Origin: Bradyrhizobium sp. Ai1a-2
GTDB taxonomy: Bacteria > Pseudomonadota > Alphaproteobacteria > Rhizobiales > Xanthobacteraceae
NCBI RefSeq assembly: GCF_000426245.1
Contig: NZ_AUEZ01000007.1
Span: forward strand, 1-64,000
Direction: 5' to 3'
Length of the DNA: 64,000 nt
Part shown: positions 54,401 through 61,091 of the stretch, piece by piece
Position numbering within the stretch: the stretch's first letter is position 1
How the letters are laid out: the number at the start of each line of letters is the position of its first letter
Position numbers and translations under genes: made by a program
The notes under the pieces: model-generated
What the model was told of the DNA's origin: nothing
Database searches by the model: none
Seen by the model: the letters and a program-made list of their open reading frames with translations, nothing else

Positions 54401-56700
54401 TTCTGGTCAATCAAGCGCAGTACCTGTCCAGGAATCTGGACTTGTCCGATGCCCTGCGCCCTGTTGACGGCAAGTATACGCTGCTCGCGCAGCTTGCCGG
54501 CAATCTCTATCCCTCGATCACCCGCGTGAACGCTCTCAATGGTTCGGTGATAAACCAGAGCATTTTCGTCACCATGCCGGGCAGCACGCCCGAACTGCGT
54601 ATCCTGGCCGAGAAGGATGTGCTTGCGGGTGAGATCGTCATGTCGCGGGCGACACCGGAGATGATCCCGTCGCCGTTCAGACCCGTCGGCGGCGGCGGCG
54701 CGTGGATCCAGATCACCAATTTCCTGGGTCTTCTTACCAATACCATTGAGCCGTCTACCTTTTACTCACCGCAGCCAAATCACAACGCCTATCTCAAAAG
54801 CGTCAGCAACCCGGCGCATCTCTTGAACGAAAACGACTATGAGCCGAGCCGCATCTACGCGCGCAGCGGTTCGATCATCGGCAATTATATGCCGAGAGTC
54901 TCTGGTCCTCCGACCATCGGCAGCATCACAACCAGCGAACAAACCTGGTTCCGCGCCGGAACGGATATCCGCAACATCGCCTATAGCCTGCGCAATCTTC
55001 ACGGCACCGACGTGTCTCTGCTCGAAGCCGGCAACGACGTCATCGGCGGCCCGAAAACGGGGAATATTCGCATCGAAGGCCCCGGCGCGCTGGTCGTGAG
55101 CGCCGGACGAGACGTCTATGCCCCGGAGTTGCAAATCTTCAGCCCCGGCAACCAGCAATACGAAAGCAACAACCGCGCCAAGCTCGGCACGCAAATCCTC
55201 GGCCTTCCAGAACAAGGTGCGGCGATTACCGTGATGGCCGGGCTGAAGGGCAAGCTGCCGTCCTACGACGCCTTCATGGCGGCCTATCTCGATCCGGCGA
55301 ATATCGGCTCGATGCCGGGCTACCTCGATCTTACTCCGGGCGAAGCCGTCCTGCCGGATCCGACGGCGCTCAAACCGGGTGTCACGATGAACACGGTGAT
55401 AGGCAATTCTGCCGTGCCGCTGTACCTGGCGAATGAATACAGGTTGGTGAAAGGCGGTTATGACGAGGGCAAGCTGATTTCCTTCGTGGCGAGTGAGACT
55501 GGCCGCACATTGACGGCGGACAAAGCCCTCGAAGCCTACAAGCAGTTGCCGGCGGAGAAGCAGCAAGCCTTCCTGTTTGCTTCCGGCACCTGGAAGATGA
55601 CGCGAGGCGGTGTGGTCGGATTTGTTGCCGACGTCACCGGCGAAAAGCTGTCGCCGCTCGATGCCTGGGCGCGATTCCAAACGCTGCCGCAATTGACCCG
55701 GGAGCGCTTCGTGCGCCAGATCTACATGCAGGGATTGCGCGAGGCCGGAACGGATCAGAACATGCCCGGCGTCAACGGCCTGCCCCGGAATGGCGGCTAC
55801 AATCGCGGCTATGCGGCGATCGAGACGCTGTTTCCCGGCAATGACTGGAAGGGCGACGTGGCGATGGGCAACGCCTTGTTCCGCACCATGGCGGGAGGCG
55901 ACATCGAGGTGTTGACGCCGGGCGGCGGCCTGCAAGTCGCGGCGCTCGGTACGGCCCCGGCCGCCGGGTACGGCCTCATCACAATGGGCTATGGCAACGT
56001 CAACATCTTCGCCCGCAACAACGTGACGGTGAATCGTTCCCGCGTCCTGACCTTCGCCGGCGGTGATGAGATCGTCTGGTCGACATTGGGCGACATCGAC
56101 GCGGGACGCGGCGCCAAGACGACGCGTGTGCCGTCAGCGCCGGACATCCAAACCGACGTCAATGCGGTGACGAAAGTGCTGGAGAATGCCGACATCGCCG
56201 GCAGCGGCATCGGCACGGTGATCGGCTTCTCGGGGGTCGAGGAAGGCGACGTTCATCTGATCGCGCCGGAAGGGACCGTGAATGCCGGTGACGCCGGTGT
56301 GCGAGTGAGCGGCAATTTCACCCTCGCGGCCCGCTTCGTTCTCAATGTCGACAACATCCAGGTCTCGGGCCAGAGCAAAGGCGTGCCGAAGGTAGAGAGC
56401 AAATCTGGGCCCCTTACCGTCGAAACCAAGGACAAGGCCGCGGCTGACGCCGTAAAGGACGCAACCAGCCAAGCGCCGTCGGAGCGGCCGTCGGTGATCA
56501 TCGTCGAGTTTCTCGGGTACGGCGGCGGCGACGGCGGTTCAAATCGCCCGGAAGAGGATGAAGGCCGGGCGCAGCGGGATCGACGAAGCTATAATCCGAA
56601 CAGCGCAGTGCAGTATGTTGGAGCCGGTTCGCTGAATGACGAACAGCGGCGACAACTGATCGAGGAAGGGCGTCTCGCTTCGCAGGCAACCGGACCTTGA
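45451..56700 (+). CDS. Giant filamentous-haemagglutinin family exoprotein (TpsA/PdtA-like)
   Basis: A 3749-residue protein. It has an extended signal-peptide-like N-terminus (RRLSKRALLFAGVSAVALFAASHS), an Ala/Gln-rich helix (about residues 55-95), and a TPS secretion domain (about 143-270) with IALNRVGPGAAPSQILGSI and the NQNGIIFG signature at 213-220. Thousands of residues of Gly-rich beta-helix follow. A DUF3739-like region near 3210-3350 (YAPELQIFSPGNQQYESNNR) and an acidic disordered tail close the protein. No C-terminal autotransporter barrel is seen, so export should need a TpsB partner, which is not in the window. Confidence 0.9.
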   Translation: MLPPVLDAAPRSFPARRLSKRALLFAGVSAVALFAASHSALSRPLGGPAPTSSVAAMATAQATAQAAQQAMNSLKQATQSIQAMQAAQQAARDLVRTTPGTVPNGLRSGGLVVMPGATPGATDGGAGLWQGANLPTESSNGGRTQVTVKQNEQKAILTWKEFNVGRETDLYFDQRAGGADASNWIALNRVGPGAAPSQILGSIKADGQVYVINQNGIIFGGASQVNVGALVASSLSLSNQQFMAGINNQLKIFDDPSGSSIAMPAFGYLGQQAPNAASISNPSQVPGAVIGAPPGDVRVEAGAQIGIANGGKAMLFAPHVINAGHINVPDGQVIMAAGEQVYLMTSQAFGENERSVRGLDVAVSAPMRWVFNYTQLQGAQGTAPIWDAFTFDLKTILFPEMAARVASVGYRVANDGIVQADRGNITVMARDIAQNGGMFASTALNNRDGSIRLRAWDQGMLTYTGEGTRLKYWSTGAVRLGVDSVTSVMPDLSDTSEMALKAKETRYTPGRIELHGQFIDIQKRASVIVPAGTISVVASTSTASVDDPQPGEVKRDGSRVYIDQDAYLSVAGLQDVLVPMERNLVTGEFRINELRDSPLYRESWLRGKKVTVDRRVSGVFTDGPMAGVLWGGDPGEWQGTPLGDFSGWIGVGKTTLSELSTTGGSIAIKSSGSVITRPGSLIDVSGGSVRYLDGWINTTKLLGADGRIYDISQATPDRIYVGFAGGFTRSSPRHGVVETWTSPLLSGSRFEKGYTEGRNAGSIRFYASEGIVLEGDYWGGTIVGERQLASGKLAEGGTFRVGSDGDTPRLWLIGNLIISRSPVLLPEDFTATTPLDTSWYDPNDPEPHRAKTTYLNPEIMARSGMGTFQLFVSRSATLGAGERLELAPGTDVLLNGNTGDRSAVITINGTIRIAGGTVALDGAGANRFGAGAAIDVSGQWTNDLTSSVRALPPVIDGGSIQLHGDLRLSGGSGPSVVFDVSGGGWLNAHGIKPKLQVGDAGSIELSVSDANQFSQLDLRGYAAGSGGKLTIGTSGAVQVGGDAATNPAALHLPDTLFAERGFRSASVSTSGSITVPDGAVITRLPYSVDLTGVDIFNLPSDTQLTAMGRLALLPLTERVKREAASLSLSGSSVTIGKGAVLQVDVGGTVNLQSTGDVVVRGTIEAPGGAITISTPQKVTLANGASLLARGVPVIEIDAKGLRSGTVLNGGSVEFKSAPSIRIEPGALIDVSGASGEIDVMTGGWLSRSATTLGLASDGGKIALNLKGAQDLIEGRFLGYAGGNGAVGGSIDIRTIAIAEADTALTLPTTIYYRDKNTGTVKSIGTTGNLDIYKEYSTGTNTAYRYLGVRTSISTLTTKRSQRGGLVLFDPDFGQLPESINQPLESLQPTMANQFALLTKYFYTDAALTQPIVLPSAVVKVGRISSDSLSNGGFADLNVQGANPFIIAPGVNLSLERSISISNTISSGGAGTANVRAPYISLSGIATSPLPAAGAGQIVFAADLIDLSTILFYGYAETQLVARDIRLGGLVADGSSSRTSSLTTNGRLVLKAGQIYPASGVSASIKAGTEISIEANGEANGLPLSAGGQLTLEAPVIQQNGVLRAPFGSITFNATNRVTLGTGSLTSVSGDGLVMPYGNLSNDESWTDPTKTAANDLPVYLTQPPEKRILFQAPAVNLAAGSVVDVRGGGDLFAWEHVPGPGGSHDVLAMPGVYAIVPSIAGATTPAGAPSPGDRIWLAGGGGVAAGWYTLLPAHYALLPGAFAVSLVAGSQGTGQTNPSVMTDGTVIMKGYRGNAFGGQDQIPSSWRVMSGAVLRQYSEYNETFANSFFASDAFKLAQYRLTGTQVVTPRLPMDGGSLVMKATQELILNGQMLSQAAAGGRGGLMDIAAAKIAIVGAGQDAAALRAAGYLVVDSASLSSFGAGSLLIGGTRSGDAKGLLLDIVASDIAVRNNEATQLVGPEIILAASGTVDIGAGSVIAAKGDAPTGAGDLVMKPQVKAVLGDVGAPDTNPDNDVLLTPSKDYGALVRVSNGDAVQVIRENVDTMIGGIVRIGANARLDGGKALLIDATRNTIVTAGAQISGAALSLASGRIGFGGGSQGQGLILDAASLARLTQTQHLTLRSYSSIDFYTSVNFGGVGLKAVTLDAAGLVGYGDNAIAVTGDTIALANNGASFTQPVGAGHGQLALTANELVLGIGSKTVRGFDSVALSGTARIVSEDNGTVDAGAAALTLATPVLTGRGGSSQSLVTTGALVVAGNGAGEADPADLGLGTRIALTGGSVTFGGRIVALGGAVEMTATNGSVVLNDGARVDVGGFGKQFFDVAEYGNAGRIALTAIGGNVHLKSGAALNLAAASGGGDAGMLALTASGGGTIVLDGQIAAQAGAGGKGGSFTLDIAALPDFAGLSQTLNNAGFDAARQFRIRSGNVVIDGTTTVADFALSADQGSVTLAGTIDARSRYGGRIAISGGNGLIMQPSAVLRAGSTTALGSGRVTLEATGGRLDLQGGTVDVAGGEDGRVRLRALQNASHDGIAVDRLNATITGARAAVLEGVSVYDAADSTHASSFDGVSVDSVMAEAVAHADSFAGHAASILRVIPGGGNVTLAAGIEVRGVGDLTQNTDWNLASLASREGTLTLRAGGNLNIKGNISDGFSTADRSGALLNAASWDLRLVAGADLTSANAAALAPLAALPASSGSLIVGDSAAGKVIRTGTGDIDIRVGRDLQLAHYQSVIYTAGRKDMTTWADFTTAPANAAYGVLGGHLEVVAQGNVSSALPTDSTQNQLFTEWLKRQGETDTSYLFRPHMGNVASQGPQSSWWVDYAKFNQGVGALGGGNVAINAGGDLVNLLVALPTNGRLRGGRTADEQKILEVRNGGAMSVEAGGAVRAGYYYVGRGAGTITAGEITTGRNVLIARPNNRQEVVPIAPVLALGDATLSVKTFGDLRLQTVLDPLLLGTGNGEQGAAYMSGYTDRTSLELTSVGGDVVLVNQAQYLSRNLDLSDALRPVDGKYTLLAQLAGNLYPSITRVNALNGSVINQSIFVTMPGSTPELRILAEKDVLAGEIVMSRATPEMIPSPFRPVGGGGAWIQITNFLGLLTNTIEPSTFYSPQPNHNAYLKSVSNPAHLLNENDYEPSRIYARSGSIIGNYMPRVSGPPTIGSITTSEQTWFRAGTDIRNIAYSLRNLHGTDVSLLEAGNDVIGGPKTGNIRIEGPGALVVSAGRDVYAPELQIFSPGNQQYESNNRAKLGTQILGLPEQGAAITVMAGLKGKLPSYDAFMAAYLDPANIGSMPGYLDLTPGEAVLPDPTALKPGVTMNTVIGNSAVPLYLANEYRLVKGGYDEGKLISFVASETGRTLTADKALEAYKQLPAEKQQAFLFASGTWKMTRGGVVGFVADVTGEKLSPLDAWARFQTLPQLTRERFVRQIYMQGLREAGTDQNMPGVNGLPRNGGYNRGYAAIETLFPGNDWKGDVAMGNALFRTMAGGDIEVLTPGGGLQVAALGTAPAAGYGLITMGYGNVNIFARNNVTVNRSRVLTFAGGDEIVWSTLGDIDAGRGAKTTRVPSAPDIQTDVNAVTKVLENADIAGSGIGTVIGFSGVEEGDVHLIAPEGTVNAGDAGVRVSGNFTLAARFVLNVDNIQVSGQSKGVPKVESKSGPLTVETKDKAAADAVKDATSQAPSERPSVIIVEFLGYGGGDGGSNRPEEDEGRAQRDRRSYNPNSAVQYVGAGSLNDEQRRQLIEEGRLASQATGP

Positions 56701-56725
56701 CAAGTTTCCTTGATCGGGTCGCTCG

Positions 56726-56756
56726 CGCAAGGAGCACGCGGAATGTGCTCCTTGCG
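56726..56756 (+). terminator. Strong hairpin after the exoprotein gene
   Basis: CGCAAGGAGCAC pairs perfectly with GTGCTCCTTGCG around a 7-base loop, 25 bases after the stop codon. There is no T-run, so it may be a Rho-assisted terminator or an mRNA-stabilising hairpin. Confidence 0.6.
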
Positions 56757-56820
56757 AGAAGTCACGGACGGCTGCGTCTCTGCGTTGGCCGGGTCGCTCG
56801 CGGCTGACCGCGTGCTTGTT

Positions 56821-56893
56821 AGAGCTTCGGATCTGATTGAATCAGAACCAAAGCTCCAGATTCTTGTTTTGACGCGTTTTCTTCACACGAACC
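56821..56893. repeat. Dispersed repeat, copy 2 (inverted relative to 20094-20160)
   Basis: AGAGCTTCGGATCTGATTG, AATCAGAACCAAAGCT and TTCTTGTTTTGACGCGTTTT then CTTCAC form the reverse complement of the repeat after the cyclase gene, with few differences. It lies in the gap between the exoprotein and dehydrogenase genes. Confidence 0.85.
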
Positions 56894-56918
56894 GGCGTCC
56901 ACTTCGCTCGAAAACGTT

Positions 56919-57878
56919 CTAGCTTTCGTGCGGCTCTTGAGGGTGAAGTCGTCCCAGGGATTTGGATGCTTCTTGTTGAACAGCTTCGGCGCCCTGTGCA
57001 TGAGGGCTCTTGAACACCTCAAATACCGAAGCGGTGTCCTGATCAGCGAAGCCCATCGCAAGCGCTGTCTCATAGATGGGAGCAGTCGAAGCAAAGAGTG
57101 GAGCGGCGCAGCCGAGCTCGCTTACGAATTGATCAATGATCGTCATGTCCTTCTTCCAGGTCGCCACCCGCATGGTAGCTGGAGCGTAGCTTCGGCTTGC
57201 CATCATGGGCGCCCGCATCTGGAACATGCGGGAGCCTCCGGCGCCGGGACCAACGCATTCGATGACTTGGCGGAGGTCGAGGCCGGCGCTTTCGGCAATC
57301 ATCATAGCCTCGGCAGCTGCCACGTTGTGAATGGCGACGAGGAGGTTTGCCACAAACTTCATTCGGCTGCCGTTGCCGTATGTGCCGAGGTCCACGCTCT
57401 GCTTGGCGAAGTCCGCAAACAGAGGCTCGCATCGCTTGATTGCGGCGGAATCACCACTCGCGTAGACGACCAGATCTCGCATTTTTGCCTGCGCTCCGGT
57501 TCCGCTGAGGGGACAGTCCAGCGCGACATGATTGCCGGCATCGAGGATCGACTTGAACTCAAGCTTATCGTCGAGAGCAAAAGTGCTCAGCTCGACGACG
57601 GTACGCGGGCTCGGCTCGAGCGCGATCGTCTGCGCGACCATCCGAGCGGCCGCAGGCGTGGGTAAGCTTGTCATGATAGTCTGACTGCGAGCCGCGAGCT
57701 GGGATACATCGTCGACAACTGCAACCCCGGCTCCTGTTGCCTCGCGACGGCGGGCCTCGTCGATGTCGTAGCCGATCACGCTCCAGCCGCGCTGCACCAA
57801 ATTGGCACTGATCGCGCCACCCATGATCCCGAGGCCGACGATGCCGACGAGCTTTTCTTCAGTGCCTCGTCCGTCCAT
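56919..57878 (-). CDS. NAD(P)-dependent beta-hydroxyacid dehydrogenase
   Basis: This 319-residue protein starts MDGRGTEEKLVGIVGLGIMGGAIS, with GGGAGAG upstream. It has the Rossmann motif GLGIMGG, then DCPLSGTGAQAKMRDL (substrate-binding signature of the 3-hydroxyisobutyrate dehydrogenase family), and the catalytic Lys expected in GNGSRMKFVANLLVAIHN. It oxidises a beta-hydroxyacid or reduces the matching semialdehyde. It diverges from the VOC gene and has its own TTATC-N4-GATAA site. Confidence 0.88.
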   Translation of the reverse strand: MDGRGTEEKLVGIVGLGIMGGAISANLVQRGWSVIGYDIDEARRREATGAGVAVVDDVSQLAARSQTIMTSLPTPAAARMVAQTIALEPSPRTVVELSTFALDDKLEFKSILDAGNHVALDCPLSGTGAQAKMRDLVVYASGDSAAIKRCEPLFADFAKQSVDLGTYGNGSRMKFVANLLVAIHNVAAAEAMMIAESAGLDLRQVIECVGPGAGGSRMFQMRAPMMASRSYAPATMRVATWKKDMTIIDQFVSELGCAAPLFASTAPIYETALAMGFADQDTASVFEVFKSPHAQGAEAVQQEASKSLGRLHPQEPHES

Positions 57879-57927
57879 GTGTCTCTCCCTGACTGGCTGT
57901 CGGTTGCCCATCGAGCAGCCATATTGT

Positions 57928-57941
57928 TTATCAAGCGATAA
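57928..57941. promoter_or_regulatory. TTATC-N4-GATAA palindrome, left operator
   Basis: TTATCAAGCGATAA lies 50 bases upstream of the start of the dehydrogenase gene. It is the same palindrome type as 58068-58081 and is the best candidate for binding of the TetR regulator encoded at 60402. Confidence 0.55.
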
Positions 57942-58067
57942 GCACGCTGGCAGGCCAAGTCAATTTCACTGTCGTAAGCGCGCGGCATCAAACGGAGCAT
58001 CGATGCGCGTTCTGTAGCGCTGCAAGAGGGCTAATTCAGCCTTGCATTCAGCGGCGAAAGACGGTAT

Positions 58068-58081
58068 TTATCACTCGATAA
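58068..58081. promoter_or_regulatory. TTATC-N4-GATAA palindrome, right operator
   Basis: TTATCACTCGATAA lies 25 bases upstream of the VOC gene start, about where a promoter or its start site should be. Half-sites are identical to those of the left copy, 140 bases away. Confidence 0.55.
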
Positions 58082-58106
58082 TCAAGAAGACAAAAGGGAG
58101 TGCGCC

Positions 58107-58595
58107 ATGAAGGTTCTGGGATTCAACCATCTGTCCGTGGGTGCGAAGGACCTGGAAACCTCGATGCGCTTCTATCAGGAAGTGCTCGGGCTTGAGCCAA
58201 TCCCGACCTACAATTTCGGCTTCAAAACGCGGTACCTGCGCTGCGGCGATCTTCAGCTCCATGTCTTTGAGTTGCAGGACCATGTTCCAGTGTACCAGCA
58301 CTTCGCGATCGACGTGGACGATTTCCACGCGGTTTACGAGCGCGCCAAGGCGCTCGGCGCACTCGATTCAACCGCCTTTCGCAATTGCGTAAACGAACTG
58401 CCCGATGGGTGCGTGCAGATGTATCTGCGGGACCCCGCGGGCAACCTGATCGAAGTGGACTGGCCGGATGTGAACACGCTCGACCGCTCGAAAATTCCCG
58501 AGATGAAGCTGCTGAGCGAGTTCGCGGCGCAGGATGCCGAGGGCCTTCGCGCCTCCCTCTACCTTGACCGGCCACACATGAAGCCGAGCCGGTGA
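58107..58595 (+). CDS. VOC-superfamily metalloenzyme (glyoxalase/dioxygenase-like)
   Basis: This 162-residue protein is of the vicinal-oxygen-chelate fold. The first metal-ligand region is GFNHLSVGAKDLETSMRFYQ (His8), then DLQLHVFELQDH, YQHFAIDVDDFHAVYERAKALG and the C-terminal RDPAGNLIEVDWPD with the likely Glu ligand. It may be a ring-opening dioxygenase, a glyoxalase-like isomerase or a resistance-type protein; I cannot decide. AAAAGGGAG precedes the ATG. It leads the rightward operon. Confidence 0.85.
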   Translation: MKVLGFNHLSVGAKDLETSMRFYQEVLGLEPIPTYNFGFKTRYLRCGDLQLHVFELQDHVPVYQHFAIDVDDFHAVYERAKALGALDSTAFRNCVNELPDGCVQMYLRDPAGNLIEVDWPDVNTLDRSKIPEMKLLSEFAAQDAEGLRASLYLDRPHMKPSR

Positions 58596-58621
58596 GATCG
58601 CGGCGTGTGAGGGAGAGCGCG

Positions 58622-59845
58622 ATGGCGGACATCCTTCGGCAACCAAGCAAGAGTGAAGGTGACGCTGCCGACGAGACATATGCAGCGCTGCTCGAGCGGG
58701 CGCGAGGGCTGTTGCCGCGTCTTCGCGACCGGGCAGCGACCACCGAACAACAGCGCCACCTTCCGCCCGACACCGAACGAGCGCTGCATGAGGCCGGGCT
58801 GTTCAGGATCCTGCAGCCGAAGCGGGTAGGCGGTTCGGAGCTTGATTATGTCGCGCTGATCGATTTCGCCGAGGTCATCGCCCTGGCCGACGCATCCGTG
58901 GCGTGGAACCTGGCCAACCTTGCCAGCCATCACTGGATGCTCGGCATGTTCGATCACAGTGCTCAAGATGTCGTCTGGAAGGAGAATCCGCACGCGTTGA
59001 TAGCTTCGTCGTTCGTTTTTCCCGCGGGCCGTGCTCGCAAGGTAGCGAACGGCTATCGCATCTCCGGGCGCTGGCCATTTTCTTCAGGCGTGGATTCGAG
59101 CAGTTGGAACATGCTCGCCGGCATCGTTTCAAGCGATGACGAGGCTGATGGCGTCGAGCATCGAATCTTCCTGGTTCGGTCCGCGGACTACCGCATCATC
59201 GACACTTGGGACTCCAGCGGTCTCAGGGGCACAGGATCGAACGATCTCGAGATCGCGGATCTCTTCGTCCCAGATCACATGACGCTTGCCGTGCGCGACG
59301 TAGCCGGAGGAGCGACACCCGGCAGCGCGGTGAATCCCAGCCCGCTGTATGCGCTGCCGGTATTCTCGCTGTTCCCCTTCGTGCTGTCCGGCGCAGCGTT
59401 AGGCAATGCGCAAGGCTGCCTGGATGACTACGTCGAGATCGCTCGGCATCGGGCGTCAACCTATAATCGGATGAAGATCGGAGATCTGCAGACCACGCAG
59501 ATCAAGATCGCCGAAGCATCCGCCAAGATTGACGCGGCGCGGCTGATCATGCGCCGAACCTGCATCGAAGCGATGGCCGATGCAAGGCGCGGACGCATTC
59601 CGGATATTGCCGAAAAAACACGTTATCGCCGCGACGGCGCGTTTTCGGTCAACCTGTGCACCGAGGCTGTCGGACTATTGTTCACGGCAAGCGGGGCGCG
59701 CGGCCTTTACACGGCAGGGGCGCTCCAGCGTCAATTCCGCGATGCGCATGCGATCAACGCCCACATCGCCTTCAGCTTCGACGCGGCAGGTACCAATTAC
59801 GGACGGGTGGCTCTCGGCCTGCCGTCCGAAAATCTAACGCTGTAG
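58622..59845 (+). CDS. Flavin-dependent monooxygenase, acyl-CoA dehydrogenase fold (HsaA-like)
   Basis: This 407-residue protein has an acyl-CoA dehydrogenase fold, but in context is the oxygenase of a two-component, group D flavin monooxygenase. It has HLPPDTERALHEAGLFRILQP, SVAWNLANLASHHWML, SGRWPFSSGVDSSSWNML, DTWDSSGLRGTGSNDLEI and the C-terminal RQFRDAHAINAHIAFSFD. It would hydroxylate an aromatic or heterocyclic substrate with FADH2 or FMNH2. GAGGGAGAG precedes the ATG. A flavin reductase gene follows ten bases later, supporting this call. Confidence 0.82.
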   Translation: MADILRQPSKSEGDAADETYAALLERARGLLPRLRDRAATTEQQRHLPPDTERALHEAGLFRILQPKRVGGSELDYVALIDFAEVIALADASVAWNLANLASHHWMLGMFDHSAQDVVWKENPHALIASSFVFPAGRARKVANGYRISGRWPFSSGVDSSSWNMLAGIVSSDDEADGVEHRIFLVRSADYRIIDTWDSSGLRGTGSNDLEIADLFVPDHMTLAVRDVAGGATPGSAVNPSPLYALPVFSLFPFVLSGAALGNAQGCLDDYVEIARHRASTYNRMKIGDLQTTQIKIAEASAKIDAARLIMRRTCIEAMADARRGRIPDIAEKTRYRRDGAFSVNLCTEAVGLLFTASGARGLYTAGALQRQFRDAHAINAHIAFSFDAAGTNYGRVALGLPSENLTL

Positions 59846-59855
59846 CGAGCTTCAA

Positions 59856-60389
59856 ATGGCCACGCCGACTTCAGTTGGTTCGGGCGACGCAGTCCACCGG
59901 AGCGGGGCGCCGTTGGACGGACGCGACTTTCGAAAGGCGCTGGGGAGCTTCGGCACAGGCGTCACCATCGTCACGGCCGCCGCTGAGGGTGGCAGGCCCG
60001 TCGGCCTGACCTGCAATTCATTCGCTTCGGTCTCGCTCAACCCGCCACTCGTGCTGTGGAGCCTTCTCGTCTATTCACAGAGTATGAGCGTCTTCCAGGA
60101 CGCCTCGCACTTCGCGGTCAACGTGCTCGCGAACAATCAACGGGGATTGGCTGCGCGCTTTGCGGCGAGCGCGGCTGACAAATTTGCAGGAACCGACTGG
60201 CGAAGCGGGCTGGGCGGCGCGCCCTTGCTGGCCGGCACTGTCGCGACGTTCCAGTGCCGCACGGCAGACCGGTATTACGGCGGCGATCACATCATTTTTC
60301 TTGGTGCGGTGGAGAGCTACGCCTACAACGATGCCGAGCCGTTGCTGTTTATGCGCGGCGAGTTCGGCCGCTTCAGCCCTGGTGTGTGA
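59856..60389 (+). CDS. Flavin reductase family protein
   Basis: The 177-residue protein has the flavin-reductase-like (FMN-binding split-barrel) domain: FRKALGSFGTGVTIVTAAAEG, GLTCNSFASVSLNPPLVLWSL, HFAVNVLANNQRGLAARFA and the conserved DHIIFLGAVESYAYND near the end. It supplies reduced flavin to the monooxygenase encoded just upstream. Confidence 0.92.
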   Translation: MATPTSVGSGDAVHRSGAPLDGRDFRKALGSFGTGVTIVTAAAEGGRPVGLTCNSFASVSLNPPLVLWSLLVYSQSMSVFQDASHFAVNVLANNQRGLAARFAASAADKFAGTDWRSGLGGAPLLAGTVATFQCRTADRYYGGDHIIFLGAVESYAYNDAEPLLFMRGEFGRFSPGV

Positions 60390-60401
60390 TCCTCGCTTAT
60401 C

Positions 60402-61091
60402 ATGAACAAAAAACCGACTACCTCCGCCCGCCCCAAATCGAAGCGCCTTTCGCCGGAGGAGCGGCGTCAGGAATTCATCCGCAAGGCAACGGAATTCTTC
60501 GCTGACGAAGGTTTCAATGGCGGTACACGTGAGCTGGCGCGCCGTCTCGGCGTTACGCAGCCGCTCCTTTATCGCTATTTTCCGAGCAAGGACGACTTGA
60601 TCGAGGAGGTCTACAAGAAAGTTTATCTTGAGCCACTCGAGAGCGGCTGGGAGAAGCGCCTGACGGACCGCTCGCGACCGATCCGCGAGCGTCTGTGCGA
60701 GTTCTATAACGCCTATACGGACGCCATCTTCACGCGGATCTGGCTGCGCATCTATCTGTTCTCGGGCTTGAAAGGCCTCGAGATCAATCGGGCCTATGTC
60801 AATGTGGTTCGCGACAAGATCCTGACGCGCGTGGTCAAGGAATGCCGCGCTGCAGCCGAGCTGCCTGCCCAGAAACCTACCTCGGCCGAGCTCGAGATGG
60901 CCTGGGTGTTCCACGGCGGCATCTTCTATTACGGCATCAGGAAATACATCTACGAGGCAGTGGTGCTTGAAGACAAGGACAAGATGATCGCAGATGCTGT
61001 CGACCTTTATCTCTCCGGCTTTATGCGGAGCGCCGAGCCGCGGCGGCTCTCGAGAGGATCAGACCGTCTCCAGCCTGCCGGTGAGGACTGA
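60402..61091 (+). CDS. TetR/AcrR-family transcriptional regulator
   Basis: This 229-residue protein has an N-terminal TetR helix-turn-helix (about residues 20-70: RRQEFIRKATEFFADEGFNGGT, LARRLGVTQPLLYRYFPSKDDL). A helical ligand-binding C-terminal domain follows. The gene ends the rightward operon and overlaps the convergent Gfo/Idh/MocA gene by 33 bases. It probably represses the divergent promoters at 57.9-58.1 kb through the TTATC-N4-GATAA palindromes and is relieved by the pathway substrate. Confidence 0.9.
   Translation: MNKKPTTSARPKSKRLSPEERRQEFIRKATEFFADEGFNGGTRELARRLGVTQPLLYRYFPSKDDLIEEVYKKVYLEPLESGWEKRLTDRSRPIRERLCEFYNAYTDAIFTRIWLRIYLFSGLKGLEINRAYVNVVRDKILTRVVKECRAAAELPAQKPTSAELEMAWVFHGGIFYYGIRKYIYEAVVLEDKDKMIADAVDLYLSGFMRSAEPRRLSRGSDRLQPAGED

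Noticed and set aside
56821..56893. Transposon end
   Set aside because: No transposase or target duplication nearby; it behaves like a short dispersed repeat.
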